Positions 1 through 10,982 of a stretch of 64,000 bases of DNA are shown here, piece after piece. The translations under genes and the position numbers were made by a program. Origin of the DNA: Lampris incognitus (taxonomy: Eukaryota; Chordata; Actinopteri; Lampriformes; Lampridae); the NCBI RefSeq assembly GCF_029633865.1, contig NC_079212.1, forward strand, positions 149,300,541 through 149,364,540, given 5' to 3'. Below the pieces are notes generated by a model. That model saw only the letters and a program-made list of their open reading frames with translations, made no database searches and was not told the DNA's origin. How positions within the stretch are numbered: the first letter of the stretch is position 1; each line of letters starts with the position of its first letter.

Positions 1-69
1 ACTCCTGAGGGCACTGATGATGAGCTGCTTCAATTCTACAGCACTCAGTGTGGTACCGTCATTCTCTAG
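1..69. other. unassigned leading sequence
   Basis: Short unique-looking stretch before the first CA run. No long open frame, splice signal pair or repeat end is recognisable. Confidence 0.3.
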
Positions 70-73
70 TACA

Positions 74-113
<40 letters not shown>
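70..113. repeat. (CA)n microsatellite
   Basis: About 20 CA dinucleotides in an uninterrupted run. Confidence 0.95.
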
Positions 114-117
<4 letters not shown>

Positions 118-367
118 CTTTAATGACCGGGTAGAAGAAATTATCTCAATATATGTTCATGTTATATTCACTTTCACTCATAAACACCACTAACATGACA
201 ATACTAACATAGTACCACAGTACATACTGATACACATGCTACACAAGACACCATGATCAGAATATAAACATTCATTGATCAACATTAATCAACATGGCTA
301 CAGTTGTGTTTAAGAGGAAGATGACAGCAGTAAAGCCTTCAGGTGAGGACAGTGATGTCATAAGGGG

Positions 368-898
368 GGGGCTTACAGTGACATCATTAAGTTGAGACTT
401 ACAGGGAGATGTTCAGGATAGGACAGTGATGTCATTAAAGTGAGACTAACAGGGAGACCCCCAGGATAGGACAGTGATGTCATTAAGGTGAGACTTACAG
501 GGAGACCCTCAGGATAGGACAGTGATGTCATTAAGGTGAGACTAACAGGGAGACCTTCAGGATAGGACAGTGATGTCATTAAGGTGCGACTTACAGGGAG
601 ACCTTCAGCATAGGACAGTGATGTCATTAAGGTAAGACTTACAGGGAGACCTTCAGGATAGGACAGTATTGTCATTAAGGTGAGACTAACAGGGAGGACT
701 TCAGGATAGGATAGTGATGTCATTAAGGTGAGACTAACAGGGAGACCTTCAGGATAGGATAGTGATGTCATTAAGGTGAGACTAACAGGGAGACCCTCAG
801 GATAGGACAGTGATGTCATTAAGGTGAGACTTACAGGGAGACCTTCAGGATAGGACAGTGATGTCATTAAGGTGAGACTTACAGGGAGACCTTCAGAT
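368..898. repeat. 48-bp minisatellite, about 11 copies
   Basis: Tandem units of 48 bp, recognisable by the core GGGAGACCTTCAGGATAGG followed by a GTGATGTCATTAAG-type segment. Because 48 is a multiple of 3, the minus strand keeps one frame open for 164 codons with a 16-residue repeat (MTSLSYPEGLPVSLTL). Units differ by scattered substitutions. The open frame is a by-product of the period and is not evidence for a protein. Confidence 0.93.
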
Positions 899-1281
899 AG
901 TGGTAAACCGAGGCGTTTTTCAACGTGACTCGTTCAAATGTTGATGATTCTGCCGCTTCGCCAATCCGCTGCATTCTTTTTGGCTACAACAACACGAACC
1001 CCTTCGAATGACAAAGCAGGAACTTCGTTAGCATGCAAACATCTGGAACCCTGTTCAATACAGAAATTCATCAGGGCAGATTAAAGTCGCACATGCGTTT
1101 TATCTTGACAGGTGTCAAATAACGTTTAGTCACATATAAATATCCCCAAGGCAGAACAGTGGACCAAACTTTACAAGCTGGTTCAAACCTTTGGAATTTC
1201 TACACCCATAGTTCTTGATGGCCTGTTTCAGATGAAGTGCTAAGAGAACGCAGGTTTTTCTTCCAACAAGTCCACACACCT
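899..1281. other. no recognisable feature
   Basis: About 380 bp of unremarkable sequence between the minisatellite and the MITE. No coding exon, terminal inverted repeat or tRNA-like box was seen. Confidence 0.4.
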
Positions 1282-1604
1282 GGAGCCTCGTGTATCAATC
1301 ATTACTATGAGGCAAATTTGTTCTGACACACCCATGGAATGTTTTAGCCCTCAAGATTGTCTGACAGTCAGCAGCAAAGCATGATGGTTATTTGTAATTC
1401 CTTCCTCCGAACATCTATTGTCTACCTCTTACAACGAGCAATCAGCCATGCCTGCAAAGACATCAGTGTTAGCCAACTGGTGTGTAAATTCAGGGGTTAC
1501 CCAGGTTCTACACAGGTCTCTGAGACAAACTTCAGGGCTAAAAAAAATCCCATGGGTGTGTACACAAAAATTTGCCCATAGTAACGACTGATACATGAGG
1601 CCCC
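1282..1604. mobile_element. MITE with about 50-bp terminal inverted repeats (PIF/Harbinger-like)
   Basis: The left end (from GGAGCCTCGTGTATCA) and the reverse complement of the right end (GGGGCCTCATGTATCA) match over about 50 bp, including TTACTATG and GCAAATTT. Total length is about 320 bp with no transposase. GGGCCTCATGTA-type ends are common in fish Harbinger-type MITEs; that family call is from memory. The target duplication is unclear (possibly TGG), so the outer bases may be off by two or three. Confidence 0.7.
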
Positions 1605-2019
1605 TGGTGATCTCACTGGTTAAAACCCCTTCAGTTAAACAGGCCAGGCCGGTCAGTAAAATGACCTGCTATGATGGATATAAAGGGACTGGAAGGAAAA
1701 CATGATTACTCTTGGCAGTCCATGGCACATGTCTGCCTATGTCTTCTACAGACCAGTGGTTCTCAGTCCTGCTTGTGGCCACCACCAGTACTGCTGGTTT
1801 AATATATTGCCAAGTACATTCGCCTGGTGTGTCAGCTATTCCAACCAAACTACTCCTCGAGAGAAGCAAGTAACTGTAGTTCAGCGGCTACTAGCACAGT
1901 AGAGGGACTCACACCTGTAGTCTGGTTCCTTAGTATAAAAGATGGCTGTCCTGTAAGACACCATTGTAAAGCTGAGTCCAGTGGTGGTCTGGTGTCCAAA
2001 ATCTCCAAAATTAAACCAT
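1605..2019. other. no recognisable gene
   Basis: Only short frames on both strands. No splice-consistent coding exon or family-specific repeat end was recognised. Confidence 0.35.
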
Positions 2020-2145
2020 TCATCCATCCATTATCCAAACCATTTATCCTTACTCAGGGTGGCGGGGATGCTGGAGTCTATCCCAGCAGTCATTGGGTGG
2101 CAGGCGGGGAGACACCCTGGACAGGCTGCCAAACCATCACAGGAC
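2020..2145 (+). repeat. head fragment of a CA-containing interspersed repeat
   Basis: Starts with CATCCATCCATTATCC and continues through TATCCCAGCAGTCATTGGG and GGGGAGACACCCTGGACAG. The same text is found in the complete copy at 33044-33502, where it precedes a long CA run. This copy stops before the CA run. Confidence 0.8.
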
Positions 2146-2273
2146 TCAATAGTGTGTGAGAGAGTGTAGCTGAGAACTATGAGAGAGTGTAGCTGAGAAC
2201 GCATCCTCTCTTAAGGCTGCGTAGGACACAATTCACAATACACGGCCTTTCATCAGGCCGTGTAGGCCATGAT

Positions 2274-2325
2274 GAGAGTTATGGCCTACACTGGCTGGTG
2301 AGAGGCCGTGTAGGCCATAACTCTC
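2274..2325. repeat. perfect 18-bp inverted repeat, 16-nt loop
   Basis: GAGAGTTATGGCCTACAC (2274-2291) is exactly reverse-complemented at 2308-2325. A related GTGTAGGCCAT also occurs just upstream near 2259, so there are three alternating copies. Confidence 0.9.
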
Positions 2326-3907
<1,582 letters not shown>

Positions 3908-3925
3908 CTGTGTGTGTGTGTGTGT

Positions 3926-3968
<43 letters not shown>
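3908..3968. repeat. (GT)n microsatellite
   Basis: GT run with one GA interruption. Confidence 0.95.
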
Positions 3969-3969
<1 letters not shown>

Positions 3970-4058
3970 ATACACACAGGGTGTTGTGATGCGTCTAGTG
4001 CAGCAGTGTGTAGTTGGAGGAAGGTGCATGTGTTCTTCCAACCCACTTGTGTCCTTCC

Positions 4059-4264
4059 TGCCCTTAGCTTGCTGCCGCTGGCTAGCCTCTGTGGCGAATA
4101 GGGAAGCATCCTAGCGTGTAAGCCTTCCCTTACCAGTACATAGCCTCTCCTTCACCAAGACTCCTGCCCTTAGCTTGCTGCCGCTGGCTAGCCTCTGTGG
4201 CGAATAGGGACGCATCCTAGCGTGTAAGCCTTCCCTTGCCAGTACATAGCCTCTCCTTCACCAA
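4059..4264 (+). repeat. 103-bp head-to-tail duplication
   Basis: The segment beginning CCTGCCCTTAGCTTGCTGCC at 4059 is repeated at 4162 with two single-base differences seen (GAAGC/GACGC and TTACC/TTGCC). The high similarity suggests a recent tandem duplication within what looks like a LINE relic. Confidence 0.9.
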
Positions 4265-5075
4265 GACTCCTGCCAGGCCTCCCCGTGGCCACACATGGTA
4301 ACTGGGGTCTTGCGGCTCCAGGCTAACTTGGCAGGGGATCTCGGAGCAGCAGTGGGCCCCAGAGATATGGTGTGCAGGCCAACCCTGGTGGACACGCCCT
4401 GGCACCTATCAACCACTGCCCCGCTGCCTTGTGGGTGAGTCTGGAAGACATAAGGCTAAGGGAGCTCACCCCAACAGAAAAGCAAGCTGTGGCGGCACGC
4501 TTCGAGGCGGTTTCCGAAAAACAGGATTCCCGGCAGCCCCCTGCAGTTGTGTGGAGGTGCCGGTCGTCTAGGGATCCCCCTTGCCATCGGAACCATCTCC
4601 TCTACAATCAAGTCATGTGGCGTTGGGAGAAGCGCCCCACCCCCATGCCACTTTAAAAACCATCTCTGCTGCGCAGGGATCTTCTGCTATCTGAGTCCTC
4701 AAAGGACCCACAAATAGAAGAAGATGGTCATCATCGGGCACCATGGACAACCAGCAAGCAAGTGTCTGTGCGCGCGCCCGCCCATTCATTCATTCATTCA
4801 TTCATTCATTCATTCGCATGCCCGGCCAACGACTCCCAGGTAAAGTCGTCTACGGCCAACTACGCCTTGGTCAACACACTGCTGGTGGGCAGAAGAAGCG
4901 ATTCAAAGACCAAATGAAGACCACGCTGAAAAGATGTCAGATCAGCCCCTCTTCTTTGGAGGAACTTGCCTCCTGCCGCAGCATCTGGTGCTCTCACGTC
5001 TCACAGGGAGTGAAGTCTATGGAAAACCAGCGCACACAACACCGTGTAGCAAAGCGTGTGAAGAGGCACGCTCAC

Positions 5076-5224
5076 AAAGCTACCCCTGCCCCCCCCCAGC
5101 ACCACTTTTACATGCCCGGTCTGCAAAGCTACCCCTGCCCCCCCCCAGCACCACTTTTACATGCCCGGTCTGCAAAGCTACCCCTGCCCCCCCCCCAGCA
5201 CCACTTTTACATGCCCGGTCTGCA
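5076..5224 (+). repeat. three tandem copies of a 49-50 bp unit
   Basis: AAAGCTACCCCTGCC, a C run, AGCACCACTTTTACATGCCC and GGTCTGC occur three times in a row. The C run differs in length between copies, which shifts the reading frame, as expected of slippage. Confidence 0.9.
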
Positions 5225-5322
5225 ACCACAACTGTGCATCCAGGATTGGACTATTCAGCCACCAAAGGACCCACAAATAGGAGAAGATGGTCATCATCAG
5301 ATGCGATGGACAACCAGCAAGC

Positions 5323-5372
<50 letters not shown>
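5323..5372. repeat. (GT)n microsatellite
   Basis: About 25 GT units directly after the LINE relic. Confidence 0.95.
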
Positions 5373-5375
<3 letters not shown>

Positions 5376-5457
5376 CTGATGATGCGCTGAAGACCATAGG
5401 TCAGTACCATCAGTCCGGCACCAGGCTTAGTGTCTTCCATGAAGACACTAACTTTTC

Positions 5458-5750
5458 GATGAAGCAGCAATAATTGGCAACGCTGTGTTGGGGAGGGGGC
5501 GGAGTCAGCTTGTGTTCATCACGTGACTGCGTCTCTGTGTGTGTGGGGTAAAAGCAGTAGTTCGGCCTGGAGTCGCCTTGTCACGAAAGTGGGGAGACGG
5601 TCTCCTTCCAGACTGCCGACCGGAGAGATGCAGTTGGCGAACGCATGTAGTACGAGGGTGGGTGTTTGAATTAAAATAGGGATCGATTGGCCACTAAATT
5701 GGGAGAAAAAAGGGAAAAATCAGAAATAATAATAAAAAAAAAAAGCCTGG
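5458..5750 (+). mobile_element. SINE copy 1 (same family as 18496-18808 and 59772-59937)
   Basis: Shares GGCAACGCTGT, GGGGAGGGGGCGGAGT, TTCGGCCTGGAGTCGCCTTG, CACGAAAGTGGGGAG and the tail GATCGATTGGCCACTAAAT with the other two copies, and ends in an A-rich tract. The head is tRNA-gene-like in style but shorter than in the copy at 59772. Confidence 0.8.
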
Positions 5751-5754
5751 TTGC

Positions 5755-6680
5755 TTGGTGGAAAAGCTCTTCTAGAGCCTACTGGTCCGAATTGAGGCTG
5801 CGGTACTGCTTGCCTCACGGTAGCAGCTGGAACAGTCCGTAGTTGGGGTGGCTGGTCTTTGATAATCCTGCGGGCTTTGTTGACACAGCGTCCATTGTCT
5901 ATGCCCTGGATGGAGGGAAGCTCGCATCCACTGATGTCCTGGGCCATCCGCATAACCCTCTGCAGTGTGTTGCGGTTGTGGGCAGTACAGTTCCCATGCC
6001 AGGTGGTGATGCACCCAGTCAGGATGCTCTCGGTTGTACCTCTGTAGAAGGCCTGTAGAATCCTGGGCCCCATGCCGAACTTCTTCAGTCGCCTGAGGTG
6101 AAAGAGGCATTGCTGTGCCTTTTTCACCTCATGGCTGGTGTGTTCATCCCAGGTGGGGTTCTCGGTAATGTGGACACAGAGGAACTCGAAGCTCTTGAAG
6201 ACCACACTGAAAAGATGCCAGATCAACCCCTCTTCTTTGGAGGAACTTGTCTCCTTGTCTCACCATCTGGTGCTCTCTACAGCAGTCCCGTTGCTTGTGG
6301 TGGGGTCCAGCCTCCCCTCCCCCTCTTCCAGTCGTCCACAATCAGCTCCTTGGTTTTGTCGACCTTGAGAGAGAGGAAATTCTCCTGGCACCACTTTGTT
6401 AGGTTGTTGACCTTGTTGTTGTAGGTTGTTGACCTCTCCCCTGTATGTCATCTCGTCATCGTCGGTGATCAGGCCCATCACCGTCGTGTCGTCCGCAAAC
6501 TTTATCACCAAGTTGGAGCTATGTGTGGCCATGCAGTCATAGGTGTACGGCGAGTAGAGGAGGGGTCTCAGGACGCAGCCCTGGGGGGCTCCTGTGTTGA
6601 GGGGCAGAGGGGCAGAGGTGTTGGAGCCCATCCTCACCACCTGGCGTCGGCACGACAAAACTTCTATGTACTTCCATCGA
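5755..6680 (-). pseudogene. L2-type LINE reverse transcriptase relic (C-terminal part)
   Basis: On the minus strand the frames encode [15 protein letters not shown], then FADDTTVMGLI (the RT FADD catalytic core), then after frameshifts KKAQQCLFHLRRLKKFG and a C-terminal tail ending with a GCELPSIQGI-type segment. This order is that of fish L2 (Maui) elements. It is 5'-truncated, frameshifted and contains a foreign insert near 6196-6276 copied from, or shared with, the LINE relic at 4916-4996. Confidence 0.85.
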
Positions 6681-6735
6681 TCCATCCATCCATCCATCCA
6701 TCCATTATGTGAACCGCTTATCCTGCTCTCAGGCC
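6677..6735 (+). repeat. short head fragment of the CA-containing repeat
   Basis: CATCCATCCATCC followed by GAACCGCTTATCCTGCTCTC, the same head as at 33044. Truncated after about 60 bp. Confidence 0.75.
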
Positions 6736-6849
6736 GACAGGTACTTATAAAAAATATTCTGAATTAAACTAGTTATTTCACAGGTTTCTGACAGGGACTT
6801 AAATCTCTCCCAGCAGCTACTGCAGACCCTCTCCAGAAGCTCCCAAAAC

Positions 6850-6977
6850 ACCCAGAAATGTCCCGATACATCGACAACTATGTCAGTTCAATCAGATGGT
6901 TATTAACTGTATGCTGGAATAGAAGGACAATCTGAGCGAGCTGACATAGTTGTCGATGTATCAGGGACATTTCTGGG
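6850..6977. repeat. 35-bp fold-back (inverted repeat), about 56-nt loop
   Basis: CCCAGAAATGTCCCGATACA and the following 15 bp (6850-6884) reappear reverse-complemented at 6942-6977 with one extra A. The right arm lies in the 3' part of the gag relic, so the left arm is probably a templated inverted copy. Confidence 0.88.
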
Positions 6978-7550
6978 CAGAATGGATCGTTTGCAAGATG
7001 TCGATCAGATCCACAACGGTAGCAGGTCCGGCAAGATGTAGGACGAGAAGAAACAGCAGCAGCAGGGCGAGACAGAGCAGGACGAGAAGGAGCGGGATGA
7101 GAAGGAGCGGGACGAGAAGGAGCGGGACGAGAAGGAGCAGCCAGCCAGCGAGGCAGACGGAGGCTTCGGCGGTTTGCGATGGCGGCGTGCAGCGCTATGT
7201 GCAGACACAACTTGCACGGGCGTTGAGCGCTCACAAGCAATAAGCTTAGCTTGCTCCGCAACGGCTTCCATCTGTGTTGCAGTTGTAATGGCTCTTTGCA
7301 ACGTTATAGGAGCAGTCTCTCTCGTACGCGACGGTTTAAAACGTTTTCCACCAACTGATCTCGTAGCATTTCATCCGAGTTTACGAACTCGGACGTAGAT
7401 GCTAAGTCTCTTATTACTGCAACGTACTGTAGCACAGATTCATTGGGAGTTTGAACGCACTTTCTGAAGGCATGACGCTCAGCCACTATGTTCCGAGCCC
7501 GACCTATAGTAAAATGTGCTTCTAAAGCTTTTACAGCACCTTCCACGGTC
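6878..7550 (-). pseudogene. Ty3/gypsy gag relic with zinc knuckle
   Basis: 7304-7546 (minus) encodes a gag helical domain stretch (KALEAHFTIG, NIVAERHAFRKC, YVAVIRDLA, RERLLL). 6878-7261 continues downstream and ends with a CX2C zinc-knuckle motif (CYRCGSDRHLAND-FC). This arrangement is characteristic of gypsy gag in fish. The two pieces are in different frames, and a 15-bp tandem repeat (7081-7140) has expanded between capsid and knuckle. Protease and pol do not follow. Confidence 0.75.
7081..7140. repeat. 15-bp tandem repeat inside the gag relic
   Basis: Four copies of a GACGAGAAGGAGCGG-type unit. On the minus strand it reads as serine/arginine/proline-rich low complexity. Confidence 0.85.
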
Positions 7551-7617
7551 CGACCTTGGTCCGGCAGTGTATAGAAGAGTCTCTGGCCCTCAGTCCCCAG
7601 GCAGTGTAGAAGTAATG

Positions 7618-7990
7618 CTGACCCTTTAGTCGACTGGTTAACGTTGTCGCCCGTGGTGCAGGAGATCCGGGTTCGCGTCCCAGCTGCGGCGGTTCCCGGG
7701 CTGCCCCCCTTGAATTCGCTACATTGGTGTCAGAAGTGGAATGGTGAGACCGTGAGGTCATCGGAAGCGCGTGCGCCAAGAGACGTGAGGGGGCTGATAT
7801 GCTGAAGCGCGGGGACGCGCTTCCCGAAGGAGGGGGTAGAGTAACGTGCACGGATAAATAGACACGCTAGCCCTTGGCTAACGGGTCGGACCCTTTAATC
7901 GACTGGTTAACGTTGTCGCCCGTGGTGCGGGAGATCCGGGTTCGCGTTCCGGCTGTGGCGGTTCCCAGCTGCCCCCCAAATTCGCTACAA
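7618..7990 (+). repeat. tRNA-like SINE units, two copies
   Basis: At 7622 and again at 7889 the text reads GACCCTTTA-TCGACTGGTTAAC followed by GAGATCCGGGTTCGCGT, resembling a pol III A-box/B-box pair (B box close to GGTTCGANNCC). Each ends in a GGCTGCCCCC and AATTCGCTACA segment. The same family, reversed, surrounds the hAT at 40498-42150. Whether this is a SINE head or a mobile tRNA pseudogene is not settled. Confidence 0.55.
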
Positions 7991-8030
7991 TGATATTGGT
8001 GCCACCTACTGGGGTATGCATAGAACACAA

Positions 8031-8085
8031 CAGAGTGGGGTAATTGGCCGGATACAATTGGGGAGGAGAAGGAAGAAAAAAGAAG
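8031..8085 (+). repeat. tail of the SINE-like element seen at 32235
   Basis: GTGGGGTAATTGGCCGGATA and CAATTGGGGAG followed by an A-rich tail match the 3' end of the 32235-32608 insertion. Confidence 0.6.
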
Positions 8086-8308
8086 AAGCTGCATGCAGTT
8101 CTGGCAGAATTTGTACAGGTCTTGTGCCACATATTTCCAGTGAGGTTGAGGTCCGGACTTTGACTTGGCCACTTCAAAACGTTCACTTTTTTGTCGCGTT
8201 GCTTTAGCCTTGTGCTTAGGATCACTGTCCTGCTGGAAGGTGAACCTTCGCCCAGGCTTCAGTTTCATGACAGACTGCAACAGGTTTTCTTCCATATTTG
8301 CCTGTATT
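8086..8308 (-). pseudogene. old Tc1 transposase relic, C-terminal half
   Basis: Reads on the minus strand as LLQSVMKLKPGRRFTFQQDS, then DPKHKAKAT, then W.SQSPDLN with frameshifts, which is the second catalytic Asp region of a Tc1 transposase. It joins precisely to 9924-10570 if the 8311-9921 element and one TA are removed, so both are halves of one older copy on the minus strand. Confidence 0.8.
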
Positions 8309-8310
8309 TA

Positions 8311-9921
8311 CACTACCGTTCAAAAGTTTGGGATCACCCAAACAATTTTGTGTTTTCCATGAAAAGTCACACTTATTCACCACCATATGTTGTGAAATGA
8401 ATAGAAAATAGAGTCAAGACATTGACAAGGTTAGAAATAATGATTTGTATTTGAAATAAGATTTTTTTCACATCAAACTTTGCTTTCGTCAAAGAATCCT
8501 CCATTTGCAGCAATTACAGCATTGCAGACCTTTGGCATTCTAGCTGTTAATTTGTTGAGGTAATCTGGAGAAATTGCACCCCACGCTTCCAGAAGCAGCT
8601 CCCACAAGTTGGATTGGTTGGATGGGCACTTCTTGCGTACCATACGGTCAAGCTGCTCCCACAACAGCTCAATGGGGTTCAGATCTGGTGACTGCGCTGG
8701 CCACTCCATTACCGATAGAATACCAGCTGCCTGCTTCTGCTCTAAATAGTTCTTGCACAATTTGGAGGTGTGTTTAGGGTCATTGTCCTGTTGTAGGATG
8801 AAATTGGCTCCAATCAAGCGCTGTCCACTGGGTATGGCATGGCGTTGCAAAATGGAGTGATAGCCTTCCTTATTCAGAATCCCTTTTACCCTGTACAAAT
8901 CTCCCACCTTACCAGCACCAAAGGAACCCCAGACCTTCACATTACCTCCACCATGCTTAACAGATGGCGTCAGGCATTCTTCCAGCATCTTTTCATTTGT
9001 TCTGCGTCTCACAAACGTTCTTCTTTGTGATCCAAACACCTCAAACTTGGATTCATCCGTCCACAACACTTTTTTCCAGTCTTCCTCTGTCCAATGTCTG
9101 TGTTCTTTTGCCCATCTTAATCTTTTTCTTTTATTGGTCAGTCTCAGATATGGCTTTTTCTTTGCCACTCTGCCCTGAAGCCCAGAATCCCGCAGCCGCC
9201 TCTTCACTGTAGATGTTGACACTGGTGTTTTGCGGGTACTATTTAATGAAGATGCCAGTTGGGGACCTGTGAGGCGTCTGTTTCTCAAACTAGAGACTCT
9301 AATGTACTTATCTTCTTGCTCAGTTGTGAAACGCGGCCTCCCACTTCTTTTTCTACTCTGGTTAGAGCCTGTTTGTGCTGTCCTCTGAAGGGAGTAGTAC
9401 ACACCGGTGTAGGAAATCTTCAATTTCTTAGCAATTTCTCGCATGGAATAGCCTTCATTTCTAAGAACAAGAATAGACTGTCGAGTTTCAGATGAAAGTT
9501 CTCTTTTTCTGGCCATTTTGAGCGTTTAATTGACCCCACAAATGTGATGCTCCAGAAACTCAATCTGGAAGGTCAGTTTTGTAGCTTCTGTAACGAGCTA
9601 AACTGTTTTCAGATGTGTGAACGTGATTGCACAAGGGTTTTCTAATCATCAATTAGCCTTCTGAGCCAATGAGCAAACACATTGTACCATTAGAACACTG
9701 GAGTGATAGTTGCTTGAAATGGGCCTCTATACACCTATGTAGATATTGCACCAAAAACCAGACATTTGCAGCTAGAATAGTCATTTACCACATTAGCAAT
9801 GTATAGAGTGTATTTCTTTAAAGTTAAGACTAGTTTAAAGTTATCTTCATTGAAAAGTACAGTGCTTTTCCTTCAAAAATATGGACATTTCAATGTGATC
9901 CCAAACTTTTGAACGGTAGTG
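8311..9921 (-). mobile_element. complete Tc1-like transposon with DD38E transposase (Intruder-type)
   Basis: 1611 bp, bounded by inverted repeats that start CACTACCGTTCAAAAGTTTG and match for about 27 bp at both ends, with the TA target duplication at 8309-8310 and 9922-9923. It carries one uninterrupted transposase gene on the minus strand. It sits inside an older Tc1 relic. The Asp/Glu spacing is 38, the spacing described for the Intruder family; assignment to that family rests on spacing alone. Confidence 0.9.
8473..9516 (-). CDS. Tc1-like transposase, DD38E, intact
   Basis: A 347-residue cut-and-paste transposase that would bind the element's inverted repeats, excise it and insert it at TA. 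Residues about 8-45 form a paired-type helix-turn-helix (TRQSILVLRNEGYSMREIAK). A GRPR hook is at 59-62 within a basic stretch that could be the nuclear signal. A second HTH follows, with a GGG box at 189-191. The catalytic triad is D154 (WTDESKF), D244 (QQDNDPKHTS) and E283 (SPDLNPIE), leaving 38 residues between the last two where Tc1 and Sleeping Beauty have 34. Length is as expected (about 340). The ORF has no stop or frameshift, so the copy is young or recently active. The start MARKRELS fits the usual Tc1 N-terminus. Confidence 0.93.
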   Translation of the reverse strand: MARKRELSSETRQSILVLRNEGYSMREIAKKLKISYTGVYYSLQRTAQTGSNQSRKRSGRPRFTTEQEDKYIRVSSLRNRRLTGPQLASSLNSTRKTPVSTSTVKRRLRDSGLQGRVAKKKPYLRLTNKRKRLRWAKEHRHWTEEDWKKVLWTDESKFEVFGSQRRTFVRRRTNEKMLEECLTPSVKHGGGNVKVWGSFGAGKVGDLYRVKGILNKEGYHSILQRHAIPSGQRLIGANFILQQDNDPKHTSKLCKNYLEQKQAAGILSVMEWPAQSPDLNPIELLWEQLDRMVRKKCPSNQSNLWELLLEAWGAISPDYLNKLTARMPKVCNAVIAANGGFFDESKV

Positions 9922-9923
9922 TA

Positions 9924-10006
9924 GCTCCATCCAGTCTTCCCTCGTTTTTAACAAGGTTCCCAGTGCCTGCAGATGAAAAGCAACCCCATGCCATGATTCA
10001 CTGTGT

Positions 10007-10043
<37 letters not shown>

Positions 10044-10570
10044 GGGGGGGTTAGGGCATGAGCAGTGTTAGGTTTGTGCCACACATAACACTTTGAGTTT
10101 TGGTAAAAAAGCTCACCTTTCGTCTCATCTGACCACAAAACTTGTCCCACATCCTAACTGGGTCTCTCTCATGCTTGGCAGCAAACTCTAACCGTGCTTT
10201 TATCTGCATAGTTTCTAGCAACAGCTTCTTTCTTGCCTCCCTCCCATACAGGCCAGATTTATGGAGAGCCTGTGATATGGTTGGCTCATGCACATTTACC
10301 CCAGTTTCTGCCGTTGACCTCTGGTGCTCCTTCAAAGTGACCGCAGGATCATCTGTGGCTTTCCTCACTAGCCCACGTCTTGCTTGGACACGTGGCTTTG
10401 AGGGACGGCCTGTCCTACAAAGCGTCTGGGTGGTGTGATACAGCTTCCACTTTCTGACAATGGATTCAATAGTGTTCCGTGGGTCATCCAAACACATGGA
10501 TATTGTTTTGTATCCCTTTCCCGCCTTCTGCATTTTATTCACTTTGTCTCTTCAGTATTATGCTCCCTTT
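9924..10570 (-). pseudogene. old Tc1 transposase relic, N-terminal half
   Basis: The minus strand at 10051-10542 encodes KGYKTISMCLDDPRNTI (helix-turn-helix), GRPSKPRVQARRGLVRK (GRPR hook region), VNVHEPTISQALHKSGLYGR and the start of the DDE domain. A GT run with a G tract (10003-10048) has grown inside it, and the TGCCATGATTCACTG segment follows. Its other half lies at 8086-8308. Confidence 0.85.
10003..10048. repeat. (GT)n plus G run
   Basis: Microsatellite inside the Tc1 relic. Confidence 0.93.
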
Positions 10571-10689
10571 TCTTAATTTTCTGATGGAGTTCACGCTAAT
10601 GAACTTTACACAGAGTGCTTTTATATCCATAAACGAGACCGTTATTTTAATATCTTACAGGTGCACACTATTTATGTCCAATTGTGTTT

Positions 10690-10982
10690 ATCTGAGTTTG
10701 TTGGATTTTGTCTCCGATTCTGTTTGTGATATTCATGGACAGGATCTCAAGGTTCAGCCAAAGTGAGGAGTGTGTCCATTTTGGGAACCTCAGAATTGCA
10801 TCTCTGCTCTTCGCAGATGATGTAGTTTTGTTGACTTCATCAGAACGTGACCCCCAGCTCGCAATGGGGCGGTTTGCAGCTGAGTGTGAAATGGCCGGGA
10901 TGAGAGTCAGCACCTCCAAGTCTGAGGTCATGGTTCTCTACCGGAAAATGGTGGACTGCTCCCTCCGGGTTGGGGATGAGTT
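10690..10982 (+). pseudogene. LINE reverse transcriptase fragment
   Basis: Encodes LSPILFVIFMDRISR (in a shifted frame at its start), FGNLRIASLLFADDVVLLTS (the FADD catalytic motif) and AAECEMAGMRVSTSKSEVMV, ending LRVGDE. Same family as the 3' fragment at 17331-17815. Only about 95 codons remain, cut at the junction with the next LINE. Confidence 0.8.

Larger units (their letters stand above)
4743..5390 (+). pseudogene. 3' end of a LINE open reading frame (relic)
   Basis: A 215-codon frame contains RLPGKVVYGQL, then KKRFKDQMKTTLKRCQI, then LEELASCRSIW and a run of basic residues. This order (GQL, RYKD, LK.C.I, WR, then a CPVC-type finger) is familiar as the C-terminal tail of fish and invertebrate LINE polyproteins; I am recalling this, not aligning it. 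A Cys-x2-Cys (CPVC) can be read in the neighbouring frame at the 3' repeats, so frame is lost there. The upstream reverse transcriptase was not found, so this is a truncated copy. A CATT repeat (4783-4815) and the GT run at 5323 interrupt it. Confidence 0.6.

Noticed and set aside
373..867. 164-codon frame with 16-residue repeats
   Set aside because: By-product of the 48-bp minisatellite.
7618..7745. Functional tRNA gene
   Set aside because: A/B-box-like words are present but no full cloverleaf could be drawn, and multiple diverged copies with shared flanks point to a SINE-like repeat.
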